Below are positions 17,809 through 26,188 of a DNA stretch of 39,049 bases, one piece after another. The DNA comes from an uncultured Lachnospiraceae bacterium. GTDB taxonomy: Bacteria > Bacillota > Clostridia > Lachnospirales > Lachnospiraceae. The first letter of the stretch is position 1. Every line of letters begins with the position of its first letter. A program made the translations under genes and the position numbers. The notes under the pieces are model-generated. The model did not search any database. It saw nothing but the letters and a program-made list of their open reading frames with translations, and was not told where the DNA came from. The stretch lies in NCBI GenBank assembly GCA_946407765.1, contig CAMJPD010000006.1, positions 1-39,049 of the forward strand, given 5' to 3'.

Positions 17809-17837
17809 TTGAAAAATGCTCTAAAGTTAGATAAAAT
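17809..17837 (+). promoter_or_regulatory. Promoter of the MATE gene, divergent from asnS
   Basis: TTGAAA (17809-17814), 17-bp spacer, TAAAAT (17832-17837). The ATG at 17854 is 16 nt after the -10 box, so the leader would be about 10 nt and has no Shine-Dalgarno sequence. The two divergent -35 boxes form an inverted repeat, TTTTCAA (17794-17800) and TTGAAAA (17809-17815), separated by 8 bp. Confidence 0.6.
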
Positions 17838-17853
17838 GAGATAACTAAACAAA

Positions 17854-19218
17854 ATGAAGAATGAAGGTTCACAAATAAATATAACTACAGGGTCTCTTGA
17901 AAGCAATATATTGTTTTTCAGTTTACCACTTATAGGTTCACAGATTCTACAAGTTTTATTTAATATGTCAGATGTTGCTGTTGTAGGTCGTTTTGCTGGA
18001 CACAACGCACTCGGAAGTGTTGGTTCAAGTGGACTTGCGATATTTTTATTTCTTGGTTTTATAATAGGGATGGGTAATGGAGTAAATGCAGTTGCAGCAG
18101 TGTTCATAGGTTCTGGCAATGTAAAGAGACTTAAGAGAATGGTATCAACAAGTTTAATCGTCTGCGTAGTGTATGGAACAATTATGTTTATAGCAGCCTT
18201 CATATGCAGTAAGAGTTTATTGCTTCTCCTTAATACTAAGGAAGAGTTGATGGACCAAGCTGTTAGCTACATGAGAATATTTCTTCTTGGTTTTCCAGGA
18301 TTGGCATTTTATAATTTTGGTTCTGGAATACTTTCAGCAGCAGGAGATTCTAAAAGACCTCTTATATATATAGCAGTGTCAGGAGTTACCAATGTAATTC
18401 TTAATTTAATATTCGTTATAAGTTTTAATATGGCTGCAGTTGGTGTTGCAATAGCATCTGCCATATCACAATATCTTGCAGCAATCTTAGTATACATAAG
18501 ACTTGTAAATTGTGATGAAGACTATAAAATATCTTTTACAGATTTTAATTTTGATATGGGAATAGCAAAAAGATTATTATCTATAGGTATAGGTTCTGGT
18601 CTCCAAAATGCTGTCTTTTCAGTAGCCAATTTATTTATACAAGCATCAGTAAACTCATTTGATGCTATAACAGTAGCAGCTAATACTGCAGCATCTAACG
18701 TAGACTCTATTGTATTTAGAACGCTAGAAGGTTTTTATCTTGCATGCACAACTTTTGTAGGACAAAATCTAGGAGCAGGTAAGATGGATAGAGTAGCAAA
18801 AAGTTTTAAGATATGCTTGATATACAGCACCTTATCTTGTGTTATTTATGCATGTATATTCTGCACTTGCGGTAGATATGTACTTAGTATATTTACTCCA
18901 GAAAAGGAAGTAATAGATATAGCAATGATTAGAATTGTTATAATGACGATTTCTCTTATCCTTGCTCCGCTTATGGATTGCACTATAGCTGCACTTAGAG
19001 GTTTTGGTGAAACACTATATCCTATGATCATAGTTATTGCAGGATCTTGTATATTTAGAATTATATGGGTATTTACTATATTTAATCATTTCAAAACTTT
19101 GGAATCATTGTATCTAGTTTATGCATTTTCATGGATAATAACAGCGATATTTGAATTACTATATTATAGAAAGGTTTATAAAAATTACGACAGCAAGAAT
19201 CTAACAGCTATGTATTAA
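17854..19218 (+). CDS. MATE family efflux transporter
   Basis: Twelve-helix Na+ or H+ coupled multidrug/toxin exporter, 454 residues. The N-terminal segment ILFFSLPLIGSQILQVLFNMSDVAVVGRFAGHNALGSVG is the typical DinF/NorM-like first helix pair, and the pseudo-repeat begins again near residue 240 (LLSIGIGSGLQNAVFSVANLF). Substrate cannot be predicted. The start at 17854 lies within a promoter-proximal position (16 nt after the -10 box) and lacks a ribosome site. It is transcribed divergently from asnS and followed 23 bp later by the HAD gene, which has its own ribosome site. Confidence 0.92.
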   Translation: MKNEGSQINITTGSLESNILFFSLPLIGSQILQVLFNMSDVAVVGRFAGHNALGSVGSSGLAIFLFLGFIIGMGNGVNAVAAVFIGSGNVKRLKRMVSTSLIVCVVYGTIMFIAAFICSKSLLLLLNTKEELMDQAVSYMRIFLLGFPGLAFYNFGSGILSAAGDSKRPLIYIAVSGVTNVILNLIFVISFNMAAVGVAIASAISQYLAAILVYIRLVNCDEDYKISFTDFNFDMGIAKRLLSIGIGSGLQNAVFSVANLFIQASVNSFDAITVAANTAASNVDSIVFRTLEGFYLACTTFVGQNLGAGKMDRVAKSFKICLIYSTLSCVIYACIFCTCGRYVLSIFTPEKEVIDIAMIRIVIMTISLILAPLMDCTIAALRGFGETLYPMIIVIAGSCIFRIIWVFTIFNHFKTLESLYLVYAFSWIITAIFELLYYRKVYKNYDSKNLTAMY

Positions 19219-19241
19219 TTTTATAATTAAGAGGTAGGCAA

Positions 19242-19895
19242 ATGAATAAAAAAATAGCAATGTTTGATATGGACGGGACAGTTCTTAATACATTTGAAGA
19301 TATAGTTAATGCAACAAATTATGTATTAGAAAAATTTGGCTTACCTAAAAGATCAAGAGAAGAAATGAAATTCAATGTAGGATATGGAGCATATAGGCAG
19401 ATAGAAGGAAGCGTTCCAAGTGGCACACCTAAGGATTTAATTGATAAAATATATGAATTCTATCTTCCATATTACAATGAGCATAGTTTAATAGAAACAA
19501 AACCTTATGACGGAATAGTTAAAGTAATGGAAGAAATAAGGAAGAGTGGGTTAAAGGTTGCAATAATATCCAATAAACCAGATCCAACAGTTCAATTATT
19601 AAAAGATAAATTTTTTAGTAAGGCCTGTGATATTGCAATAGGAGCTATGGATGGACTTAATATAAAACCATCAAGTGATATGATTAATAAAATACTTACT
19701 GAATATAATCTTGATGCAAAGGATAGTGTTTATATAGGTGATACTGAAGTGGACATAGCAACTGCAGTGAATAGTAATATGGATATGATAGTTGTTACTT
19801 GGGGATTTAGAGATGTAGATTTTTTGAAATCTAATGGTGGAAAGAATTTTGTAAATTCTCCTGAAGAAATTTTAAAAGTTTTGGAAGTTAAATAA
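19242..19895 (+). CDS. HAD-superfamily phosphatase, phosphoglycolate-phosphatase-like
   Basis: Cytosolic HAD hydrolase of 217 residues with motif I FDMDGTVLNT (Asp nucleophile at residue 8, general acid Asp 10), a helical cap (about 17-80), motif II IISNK, motif III lysine in the KPSSDM segment (the KP-x-P region of Gph) and motif IV YIGDTEVDIATA. Family members dephosphorylate 2-phosphoglycolate, pyrophosphate or sugar phosphates; the substrate is not certain. AAGAGGTAGG provides the ribosome site. It lies between the MATE and DUF1700 genes, likely as one transcript. Confidence 0.88.
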   Translation: MNKKIAMFDMDGTVLNTFEDIVNATNYVLEKFGLPKRSREEMKFNVGYGAYRQIEGSVPSGTPKDLIDKIYEFYLPYYNEHSLIETKPYDGIVKVMEEIRKSGLKVAIISNKPDPTVQLLKDKFFSKACDIAIGAMDGLNIKPSSDMINKILTEYNLDAKDSVYIGDTEVDIATAVNSNMDMIVVTWGFRDVDFLKSNGGKNFVNSPEEILKVLEVK

Positions 19896-19916
19896 TTATA
19901 CTAAGATTTGTAATAT

Positions 19917-20408
19917 ATGACCAAGAAAGAATTTTTAGATGGCCTTAAACAATCATTAATAGGAAACATATCTAATGCTGAGATGAATAGCAAGATAGAT
20001 TATTATAGTGATTATTTTGCTAATGAAAAAAACAATGGACGAAATGAAGAAGATATATGTAAAGAGCTTGGAGACCCAAAACTAATTGCAAAAACAATAA
20101 TTGATACTAATACATCTAGTGAGGATGTAGTAGAAAATATATCAGATAGAGTTATTTACGAAGACGGACAAAGTGATAATACAAGTGATAGCCACGGTTC
20201 ATCAAGATTTGAATATATATACAGTCCTTATGGATGTAGTGGTGTGAGTGGATGTTTAGTATTAACTCTTGTAATGTATTTAATAATTGGACTTATCAGC
20301 TATATATTTAGAGGTGCACTTAATTTATCTATAGTAATATTTTCCTCACCAATTGCAGCGGTAATCGCCATAGCACTCATAATATATATTATTAGTAAAA
20401 AAAGATAG
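19917..20408 (+). CDS. DUF1700 / HAAS-domain membrane protein
   Basis: The N-terminal ~65 residues (MTKKEFLDGLKQSLIGNISNAEM, then DYYSDYFANEKNNGRNEEDI and LGDPKLIAKTI) are a clear HAAS/DUF1700 helical domain, which in Firmicutes is often encoded beside PadR-type regulators. No PadR gene is present here. A polar acidic linker (about 65-100) leads to two closely spaced membrane helices (about 107-135 and 138-160) and a basic C-terminal KKR. The ATG has no clear ribosome site. The stop abuts the stop of the convergent hemW gene with no intervening base and no intrinsic terminator. Confidence 0.8.
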   Translation: MTKKEFLDGLKQSLIGNISNAEMNSKIDYYSDYFANEKNNGRNEEDICKELGDPKLIAKTIIDTNTSSEDVVENISDRVIYEDGQSDNTSDSHGSSRFEYIYSPYGCSGVSGCLVLTLVMYLIIGLISYIFRGALNLSIVIFSSPIAAVIAIALIIYIISKKR

Positions 20409-21599
20409 TTATAAAATTATGCTAGATAGAATTTGATTAGATATATCAAATCCTTTATCGGTAAAATGAAAACTTTCATCATCTTCTATAATATAATCAG
20501 AATAAGATCTTAGAACTTTACCATATATAGATTCTATTGTCCCCCCAAATTTTTTATGGAAATAATTTTTTCTTGCACCATAGATTGTTCTCATAGATAG
20601 CATCATATATTCATTCATTAGGTTTTGTTCTATTTCCTTAGGTGACAAATCTTTTATATTATTTTCTATAGAAGTATTAGAAAGTAAATCATATAGATTG
20701 TCATATTGATTATTATAAGATTTCCAAAACGAAATATAATTTTTAATATTTATATTGTTTTTATAACGACGATTTTCAAAATAAGAGCTAGCAGCAAGTC
20801 CTATTCCAAGGTAAGGGACGTCGGTCCAATATCCTAAGTTATGCTTACACATTTTTCCATTTCTTGCATAATTACTTATTTCATATCTTATATAATTATT
20901 GTCTTTAAGAGTAGAATATAATGCCTCATCAATTTTTCCTTGTTCTTCTTCAGAAGGAAGTGGAAGCTCATTATTGTTATATAATTCGTAAAATTTTGTT
21001 CCTTCTTCTATAATTAGGTCATATACACTTAGGTGAGATGGATTTAAATTAAGTACTTTACCTAGTGTGTTTTTAAAACTTGCACTTGTTTGATTAGGAA
21101 TATTTTTTATTAAGTCAATATTGATATTCTGAAATCCAGCTTTTATAGCTTCATCATATGAATTTGCAAATTGATTATAATTATGAATTCTACCAAGCAT
21201 TTTTAATTCTTCATCATTTGCACTTTGAAGACCTATGCTAATTCTATTAATCCCATTTTTTACATATGATAAGGCTTTTTCATATGTAAGCGAGTTAGGA
21301 TTAGATTCTATGCTGATTTCAGCATCTGTATCGACAGAAAAATTTTTATATATATTGTCAAATATTTTATATATATATTCTGCATCAAGAATAGATGGAG
21401 TTCCTCCTCCAATAAATATGGAAGAAATTTCATATTTAGGAGAGTGGTTTTTAAGTAGTGCAGCTTTTTGAATTAATTCTATATTAAGTGAGTTTATGTA
21501 TGCTTCTGTTTCCTCGTCATCAGACTTGAATGATAGAAAATCGCAATAAGCACATTTTTTTTCGCAAAATGGTATGTGAATATACAACATCAGTTTCAT
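20409..21599 (-). CDS. hemW: Radical SAM heme chaperone HemW (HemN-like)
   Basis: The N terminus YIHIPFCEKKCAYCDFLS carries the radical-SAM CxxxCxxC cluster ligands (Cys12, 16, 19) and the extra F/C pattern of the HemN/HemW family. SIFIGGGTPSIL (SAM binding), GINRISIGLQSANDEELKMLGR and the C-terminal HemN_C domain follow. The 396 residues and lack of the N-terminal extension of true HemN favour HemW, a heme chaperone, over coproporphyrinogen dehydrogenase. The ATG has no Shine-Dalgarno sequence and follows the -10 box by 6 nt, so the mRNA is predicted to be leaderless. Met4 is an alternative start. Confidence 0.9.
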   Translation of the reverse strand: MKLMLYIHIPFCEKKCAYCDFLSFKSDDEETEAYINSLNIELIQKAALLKNHSPKYEISSIFIGGGTPSILDAEYIYKIFDNIYKNFSVDTDAEISIESNPNSLTYEKALSYVKNGINRISIGLQSANDEELKMLGRIHNYNQFANSYDEAIKAGFQNINIDLIKNIPNQTSASFKNTLGKVLNLNPSHLSVYDLIIEEGTKFYELYNNNELPLPSEEEQGKIDEALYSTLKDNNYIRYEISNYARNGKMCKHNLGYWTDVPYLGIGLAASSYFENRRYKNNINIKNYISFWKSYNNQYDNLYDLLSNTSIENNIKDLSPKEIEQNLMNEYMMLSMRTIYGARKNYFHKKFGGTIESIYGKVLRSYSDYIIEDDESFHFTDKGFDISNQILSSIIL

Positions 21600-21605
21600 A
21601 ATAAT

Positions 21606-21634
21606 ATATTATCAAAATAGATACTTATGTGCAA
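21606..21634 (-). promoter_or_regulatory. Promoter of hemW, predicted leaderless
   Basis: On the minus strand TTGCAC (21634-21629), 17-bp spacer, TAATAT (21611-21606). Only 6 nt separate the -10 box from the ATG at 21599. Confidence 0.5.
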
Positions 21635-21647
21635 AAGTAAAACTATC

Positions 21648-21676
21648 TTGACACTATGTCTTATTTCCTATAAAAT
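21648..21676 (+). promoter_or_regulatory. Strong promoter of the mreB-like/recD2/comF operon
   Basis: Consensus TTGACA (21648-21653), 17-bp spacer, TAAAAT (21671-21676). The predicted start near 21683 leaves a short leader with an AAGGAG ribosome site before the ATG at 21697. It is divergent from the hemW promoter, with 13 bp between the two -35 boxes. Confidence 0.75.
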
Positions 21677-21696
21677 ATATGAGTTAAGGAGTATAG

Positions 21697-22701
21697 ATGG
21701 GTTTTTTTGATACACCTGATATAGGTATAGACTTAGGAACATCAACAACTCTGTGCTATGTATCTGGCAGAGGTATTGTTATCATGGAACCAAGTGTAGT
21801 TGCACTTGATAAAGACGACAACCACGTTGTCGCTTTTGGTCGTGATGCCAAGGAAATGATAGGAAGAACTCCAGGAAAGATCATTGCTCAGAAACCACTT
21901 CGTAAAGGTGTTATATCTGATTATACTCTCACAGAAAGAATGCTTAAGTATTTTATCGATAAAGCAATCGGTAAGAAAAGTTTTAGAAAACCAAGAGTTG
22001 TAATATGTATTCCATCTGGTGCAACTGAAGTAGAGCGTAAGGCAGTAGAAGATGCAACATATCAAGCAGGCGCAAGAGAAGTTGAAATTCTTGAAGAGCC
22101 ATATGCAGCAGCAATAGGTGCGGGACTTTCAGTTGAAGAACCAAGAGGAAATATGATAATTGATATAGGTGGAGGAACAACAGACGTAGCAGTAATTTCT
22201 TATAATGGTATAGTTTGTTGTGAAAGTTTAAAACTTGGTGGTGATGACTTTGATGAAGCAGTTGTAAAGTATATGAAAGAAACTAAGGAACTTTCTATAG
22301 GTCTTACAACAGCAGAGGTAATAAAGAGAGAATTGGGCTGCGCAATTAAGAGGGCAGATGTTGCCCCACTTGATGTTAAAGGAAGATCTATAAGTGGATA
22401 CCCACAAACCAAAACTATAACATCAGATGATATGCTTGATGCATTTGCCGAGCCAGTAAATAGAATACTTGAAACAGTTCATAATGTATTTGATAAGACA
22501 CCACCAGAACTTGCAGCTGATATATTTGATAGTGGAATTTATATGACAGGTGGCGGAAGCTTACTTTATGGACTTCCACAGTTCTTACATGATAAGACAG
22601 GTATTGATGTAGTCCTTGCAAAAGATCCTGTAGGTTGTGTAATTAATGGAGTTGCATATTATATAAAGAAGGTTTACGGAAGAAGAGATATATTTAAATA
22701 A
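21697..22701 (+). CDS. MreB/Mbl-family actin-like cell-shape protein
   Basis: Bacterial actin of 334 residues that polymerises under the membrane and guides wall synthesis. Phosphate-1 motif IGIDLGTSTTLCYVSGRGIV (residues 9-28), phosphate-2 IIDIGGGTTDVAVIS (about 155-169) and adenosine motif TGGGSLLYGLP (about 284-294) are all present. The sequence is more divergent than usual: LGTST where MreB has LGTAN, and LKLGGDDFDEAVVKYMKETKELSIG in place of the usual RxxGDxFDExIxxYIRRxxxLLIG segment. mreC/mreD are not adjacent, which favours an Mbl- or MreBH-like paralogue over the mreBCD copy. It has a strong promoter and ribosome site and heads an operon with recD2 and comF. Confidence 0.9.
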   Translation: MGFFDTPDIGIDLGTSTTLCYVSGRGIVIMEPSVVALDKDDNHVVAFGRDAKEMIGRTPGKIIAQKPLRKGVISDYTLTERMLKYFIDKAIGKKSFRKPRVVICIPSGATEVERKAVEDATYQAGAREVEILEEPYAAAIGAGLSVEEPRGNMIIDIGGGTTDVAVISYNGIVCCESLKLGGDDFDEAVVKYMKETKELSIGLTTAEVIKRELGCAIKRADVAPLDVKGRSISGYPQTKTITSDDMLDAFAEPVNRILETVHNVFDKTPPELAADIFDSGIYMTGGGSLLYGLPQFLHDKTGIDVVLAKDPVGCVINGVAYYIKKVYGRRDIFK

Positions 22702-24798
22702 ATGACCACAAAATCAGGAATCATATCAAAAATAATCTATAAAAATGAATCAAATGGATACGCTGTCTGTGCTTTTGAAACAGATGGAATAGAAGAAACT
22801 ATAGTGGGTTATTTTGGTTCCGTTCACGAGGGAACTAGCTTAAGTATAGAAGGCGATTATGCGGAACATGTTAAGTACGGAAGACAGTTTAAAGTTTCAA
22901 AGTATCAATATACCAAACCAAAATCACTAAATGATATACAATTATTTTTCATATTCAATAAGTTTGATGGTATAGGTCCTATACTTTCTAACAGAATAAT
23001 TGATGCATTTGGTGATGAGACAATAGATATAATAGAAAACAATCCATATAAGTTACTTGAAGTAAAGGGAATATCAAAATCAATAATAGATTCTATGGTT
23101 GACACTTTAAGTAAGAGAACAAGTGAGCAATCAGAAGAAGAAGAGCAAATTAAAAAAATATTAGAGTTTGATATATCTCTTGCAAATGCCACTAAGATTT
23201 TCAGGACATATAAAGAAAGATCTTCTTATATAATAATGAACGAACCATATAAGATGGCTTTAGATATTGATGGTTTTGGATTTAAAACATGTGATGATAT
23301 TGCGATGAAGGCAGGCTTTTCTGTAGAAGATGAAAGAAGAGTTATAGCCGCTATAGAATATATAGTGATGCAATATCAGAATGCAACAGGAAATTGTTAT
23401 ATAAATAAAAACGAAATACCTATACATCTCGGAACACTCCTAGGAATAAAAGAAACAAGTAACATAGATGAACTCTTGTCTAAATTGCAGATGGATAGAA
23501 AGATAGTTATAGTAGAAGATAAAATATATCTTAGAAATACTTATATAGCAGAAAAAGATTCTTCAATAATTCTCTATGAAATGAGAGACAATATCAAAAT
23601 TATTACTGGTGGCCCAGGAACAGGTAAGACAACTAAGGTAAAACAAATTACAAATGCATGTATTAGAGAGGGTGGCACTCCAAAGCTTTGTGCTCCAACA
23701 GGAAGAGCTGCCAAGAGAATAAAGGAACAGACAGGATTTGAAGCCCAAACTATACATAGACTTCTTGGATATTCTAGGGATGAAGAATTGAATAAATTTT
23801 CCTTTGCTTATAATTCAGAAAATAAGCTTGAGTGCGACCTAGTCATTGTTGATGAAGCAAGCATGCTGGACTTATTTCTGCTATATGCCTTATTAAAGGC
23901 GGTTCCAGAAAATACCAAGATTTATTTTGTAGGTGATGTGGACCAACTTCCAAGTGTAGGTTGCGGACAAGTTCTTAAAGATATGATATCTTCTAAATTG
24001 TTTGATACGGAGTATCTTACAGTAGTCCATAGGCAAGATAAGGGAAGTAAGATAGTCGTAAATGCGCATAAGATCAGAAATGGAGAATATGTTGATCTTA
24101 GTGAAAAAAATGACGAATTTATATTTGATGAGTCTGAATCTGAAGAAGAAGTTCTTGTTAAAATCAAAAAGTATATTACAGAATATTTGCCTAAGAGATA
24201 TGAAAATATATCAAGAAATGATATACAGATAATCTGCCCATCTAAGATAGGACTTTGCGGTACGGCAGAGCTAAATTTAAAACTTCAAGATTTTTTAAAT
24301 CCACCTATGGAAGGAAAGAACGAAATCGTAAATGACAAGAGAGTAATAAGACAAGATGACAAGGTAATGCAGATTAAAAATAATTATGACATCAAGTGGG
24401 AAGAAATAGATGGAGATGGATTCGTGCTAGACTCGGGATATGGACTTTTCAATGGTGATACAGGAATTGTAAAAAGTGTAAATAATTTTCAATCGGGCAT
24501 GATTGTAAGTTTTGACAGGTGTGAAGTGCAGTATCCGATAAATTTACTTAAGGACTTGGAACATGCATATGCAATTACAGTCCACAAAAGTCAGGGAAGT
24601 GAATATAAGGTAGTAATAATTCCAATATTTGATATGCCAAGACAACTCGCAACTAAGAAATTGTTATATACAGCAATAACAAGGGCAAGAGAACTTGTAA
24701 TCATAATTGGATCAAAACAAAAATTCTATGAGATGTGTGCAAAGGATGATGAAAGTGAAAGGAATAGTAGACTATGTAGTGAATCTTATCTACCCTAA
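22702..24798 (+). CDS. recD2: RecD2-like 5'-3' DNA helicase
   Basis: SF1B helicase of the RecBC-independent RecD2 type, acting in replication and repair. The N-terminal OB-like region (GIISKIIYKNESNGYAVCAFE) and helix-hairpin-helix segment (FDGIGPILSNRIIDAF, KLLEVKGISKSIID) precede the motor. Walker A is GGPGTGKTT (residues 303-311), followed by CAPTGRAAKR, Walker B LVIVDEASMLD, VGDVDQLPSVGCGQVL, VHRQ and the C-terminal AYAITVHKSQGSEYKVVIIP plus LLYTAITRARELVIIIG. The 698 residues are slightly shorter than typical RecD2 (about 740). The ATG follows the mreB-like stop directly. Confidence 0.93.
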   Translation: MTTKSGIISKIIYKNESNGYAVCAFETDGIEETIVGYFGSVHEGTSLSIEGDYAEHVKYGRQFKVSKYQYTKPKSLNDIQLFFIFNKFDGIGPILSNRIIDAFGDETIDIIENNPYKLLEVKGISKSIIDSMVDTLSKRTSEQSEEEEQIKKILEFDISLANATKIFRTYKERSSYIIMNEPYKMALDIDGFGFKTCDDIAMKAGFSVEDERRVIAAIEYIVMQYQNATGNCYINKNEIPIHLGTLLGIKETSNIDELLSKLQMDRKIVIVEDKIYLRNTYIAEKDSSIILYEMRDNIKIITGGPGTGKTTKVKQITNACIREGGTPKLCAPTGRAAKRIKEQTGFEAQTIHRLLGYSRDEELNKFSFAYNSENKLECDLVIVDEASMLDLFLLYALLKAVPENTKIYFVGDVDQLPSVGCGQVLKDMISSKLFDTEYLTVVHRQDKGSKIVVNAHKIRNGEYVDLSEKNDEFIFDESESEEEVLVKIKKYITEYLPKRYENISRNDIQIICPSKIGLCGTAELNLKLQDFLNPPMEGKNEIVNDKRVIRQDDKVMQIKNNYDIKWEEIDGDGFVLDSGYGLFNGDTGIVKSVNNFQSGMIVSFDRCEVQYPINLLKDLEHAYAITVHKSQGSEYKVVIIPIFDMPRQLATKKLLYTAITRARELVIIIGSKQKFYEMCAKDDESERNSRLCSESYLP

Positions 24799-25540
24799 GA
24801 GATGTCCTGTATGTGGCAGAGTATTAAAAACCACAACTAATCTGAATGGCAATATTATGCATGAAGAGTGCATAGAAGTTCTAGAAAAATCATTAATCAA
24901 AGAACCAAGATGTAAAAAGTGTGGGGCAGAACTTTCAAGCCTTGAGAATAAGCTTGGAGGTTTTTGTGTTCGCTGCTTGCGAGATAAGCCAGGCATGGCG
25001 AATTTTTATTATGAAAAAGGTTTTGGACTCTTCCGTTACACAGAAGAGATAAAACAAAGCATAAAGAAAATAAAATATAATTCACGTAAAGAATATGTAG
25101 ATTTCTATGGGCTCCTTCTTGCAAAAAAATTTTATAAAGAAATAGCGGACCTTAAGGTGGATTATCTAATTCCTGTTCCTATGTATAAGCAAAAAGAAAA
25201 AATAAGAGGATATAACCAAGCTACAGAGCTTGCAAAAAGTTTTTCTGATCATCTTAATAAGAATTTTGGCGTTAAGGTGGAGGTTAGGTGTGACTTTGTT
25301 TTTAGAGGTAAGAAGACTACAAAATTAAGCACTAAGGATGATGAAGAAAGGTGGATGGAAATATCAGGTGCCTTCTATGGTAAGGATGCAAATAGAGAAT
25401 TAAGAGGAAAGATAGTCTGTATAGTAGATGATATATATACAACTGGTGCAACAATTATTCATCTTTCTGAAATACTAAAAAAACTAGGTGCAAGCAAAGT
25501 CTACTTTGCCACCATCGCCATTGTCTCAAACCGAGTCTAG
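24749..25540 (+). CDS. comF: ComF-family phosphoribosyltransferase-like protein
   Basis: The N-terminal zinc-finger cysteines occur as CPVC (19-22), CKKC and CVRC, followed by the phosphoribosyltransferase fold with IPVPMYKQKEKIRGYNQATELA and the PRPP-binding IVCIVDDIYTTGATI. ComF supports DNA uptake in competent bacteria, working with helicases such as ComFA and PriA. The start is uncertain: ATG 24749 (family-like MKVKGIVDYV) is chosen, while GTG 24755 sits at a better distance from AAAGG and an ATG at 24746 is adjacent. The gene overlaps recD2 by about 50 bp. It is the last gene before an intrinsic terminator. Confidence 0.88.
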   Translation: MKVKGIVDYVVNLIYPKRCPVCGRVLKTTTNLNGNIMHEECIEVLEKSLIKEPRCKKCGAELSSLENKLGGFCVRCLRDKPGMANFYYEKGFGLFRYTEEIKQSIKKIKYNSRKEYVDFYGLLLAKKFYKEIADLKVDYLIPVPMYKQKEKIRGYNQATELAKSFSDHLNKNFGVKVEVRCDFVFRGKKTTKLSTKDDEERWMEISGAFYGKDANRELRGKIVCIVDDIYTTGATIIHLSEILKKLGASKVYFATIAIVSNRV

Positions 25541-25568
25541 GAAAAGTGCATTTATAAGAAAAGTAAAT

Positions 25569-25595
25569 AACGAAGCCGTAGACTTCGTTTTTTAT
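25569..25595 (+). terminator. Intrinsic terminator after comF
   Basis: Perfect 7-bp stem AACGAAG/CTTCGTT with a 7-nt loop, followed by a T-run (TTTTTATTT). It ends the mreB-like/recD2/comF transcription unit. Confidence 0.85.
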
Positions 25596-25626
25596 TTAAT
25601 AAGAATGATAGAACGCAGTTCTTTGG

Positions 25627-25655
25627 TTGACTAAAAAATTAATATATAATAAAAT
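25627..25655 (+). promoter_or_regulatory. Promoter of tadA, predicted leaderless
   Basis: TTGACT (25627-25632), 17-bp spacer, TAAAAT (25650-25655). The tadA ATG at 25664 follows by 8 nt. A TATAAT at 25645-25650 is closer to consensus but would be only 12 bp from the TTGACT box. Either choice leaves no room for a Shine-Dalgarno sequence. Confidence 0.5.
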
Positions 25656-25663
25656 TTATATTG

Positions 25664-26188
25664 ATGCGTAATAAAAAAACAAATGAAGATTATATGAGAC
25701 TTGCTATAAATCAGGCTAAAAAGGCGGGGGATGCAGGTGATGTTCCTATAGGATGCATAATCGTTTATAGGGAAAATAAAAAGAATAAAAATATGCTAGA
25801 TAAGTGCAAAAAGTGCGGAATTAAAGATGGTGATATAATATCTCGTGGCTATAATAAGCGAAATGCTAGAAATAATTCAATATATCATAGCGAGATAATA
25901 GCAATAGATAAGGCTTGCAAGAAGATTAATGACTGGAGACTAGATGGGTGTGAAATGTATGTAACACTTGAGCCATGCCAGATGTGTGCAGGAGCAATAG
26001 TTCAGTCTAGAATTAAAAAAGTATATATAGCAGCAAAAAGCAAAAAAAGTGGCAGTGCAGGTTCTATAGTAAATATACTTCAAAATAATGAGTTTAATCA
26101 TAAAGTAGATATAGAGTTTGGACTTTTAGAAGAAGAATCATCTAGTATGATAAAAAAATTTTTTAAAGAGAGCGTAAGAAAAAATTGA
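25664..26188 (+). CDS. tadA: tRNA adenosine(34) deaminase with CxxC insertion
   Basis: Zinc deaminase that converts A34 to inosine in tRNA-Arg(ACG). The catalytic HSE (His75, Glu77) and PCxxC (Cys105, Cys108) motifs, the LEPCQMCAGAIVQSRI block and the C-terminal AGSIVNILQN...NHKVDIEFG all match TadA. HSE replaces the common HAE. An insertion of about 20 residues (36-56) in the loop after VPIGCIIV contains KCKKCG (Cys48, Cys51) and makes the protein 174 residues, against about 150-160 normally. ATG 25664 is preferred over TTG 25661; neither has a ribosome site. A guanine deaminase is possible but the sequence fits TadA better. The stop overlaps the GtrA start. Confidence 0.9.
   Translation: MRNKKTNEDYMRLAINQAKKAGDAGDVPIGCIIVYRENKKNKNMLDKCKKCGIKDGDIISRGYNKRNARNNSIYHSEIIAIDKACKKINDWRLDGCEMYVTLEPCQMCAGAIVQSRIKKVYIAAKSKKSGSAGSIVNILQNNEFNHKVDIEFGLLEEESSSMIKKFFKESVRKN

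Noticed and set aside
17778..18203. Open frame of 141 codons on the minus strand over the MATE gene start
   Set aside because: It ends inside the asnS/MATE promoter region and lies antisense to a well-supported MATE N terminus.
20409..21599. Oxygen-independent coproporphyrinogen oxidase HemN
   Set aside because: Length and absence of the HemN N-terminal extension favour HemW; no other heme-synthesis gene is adjacent.
25664..26188. Guanine or cytidine deaminase instead of TadA
   Set aside because: LEPCQMCAGAIVQSRI and the AGSIVNIL...NHKV block fit TadA better; only the insertion and HSE are unusual.
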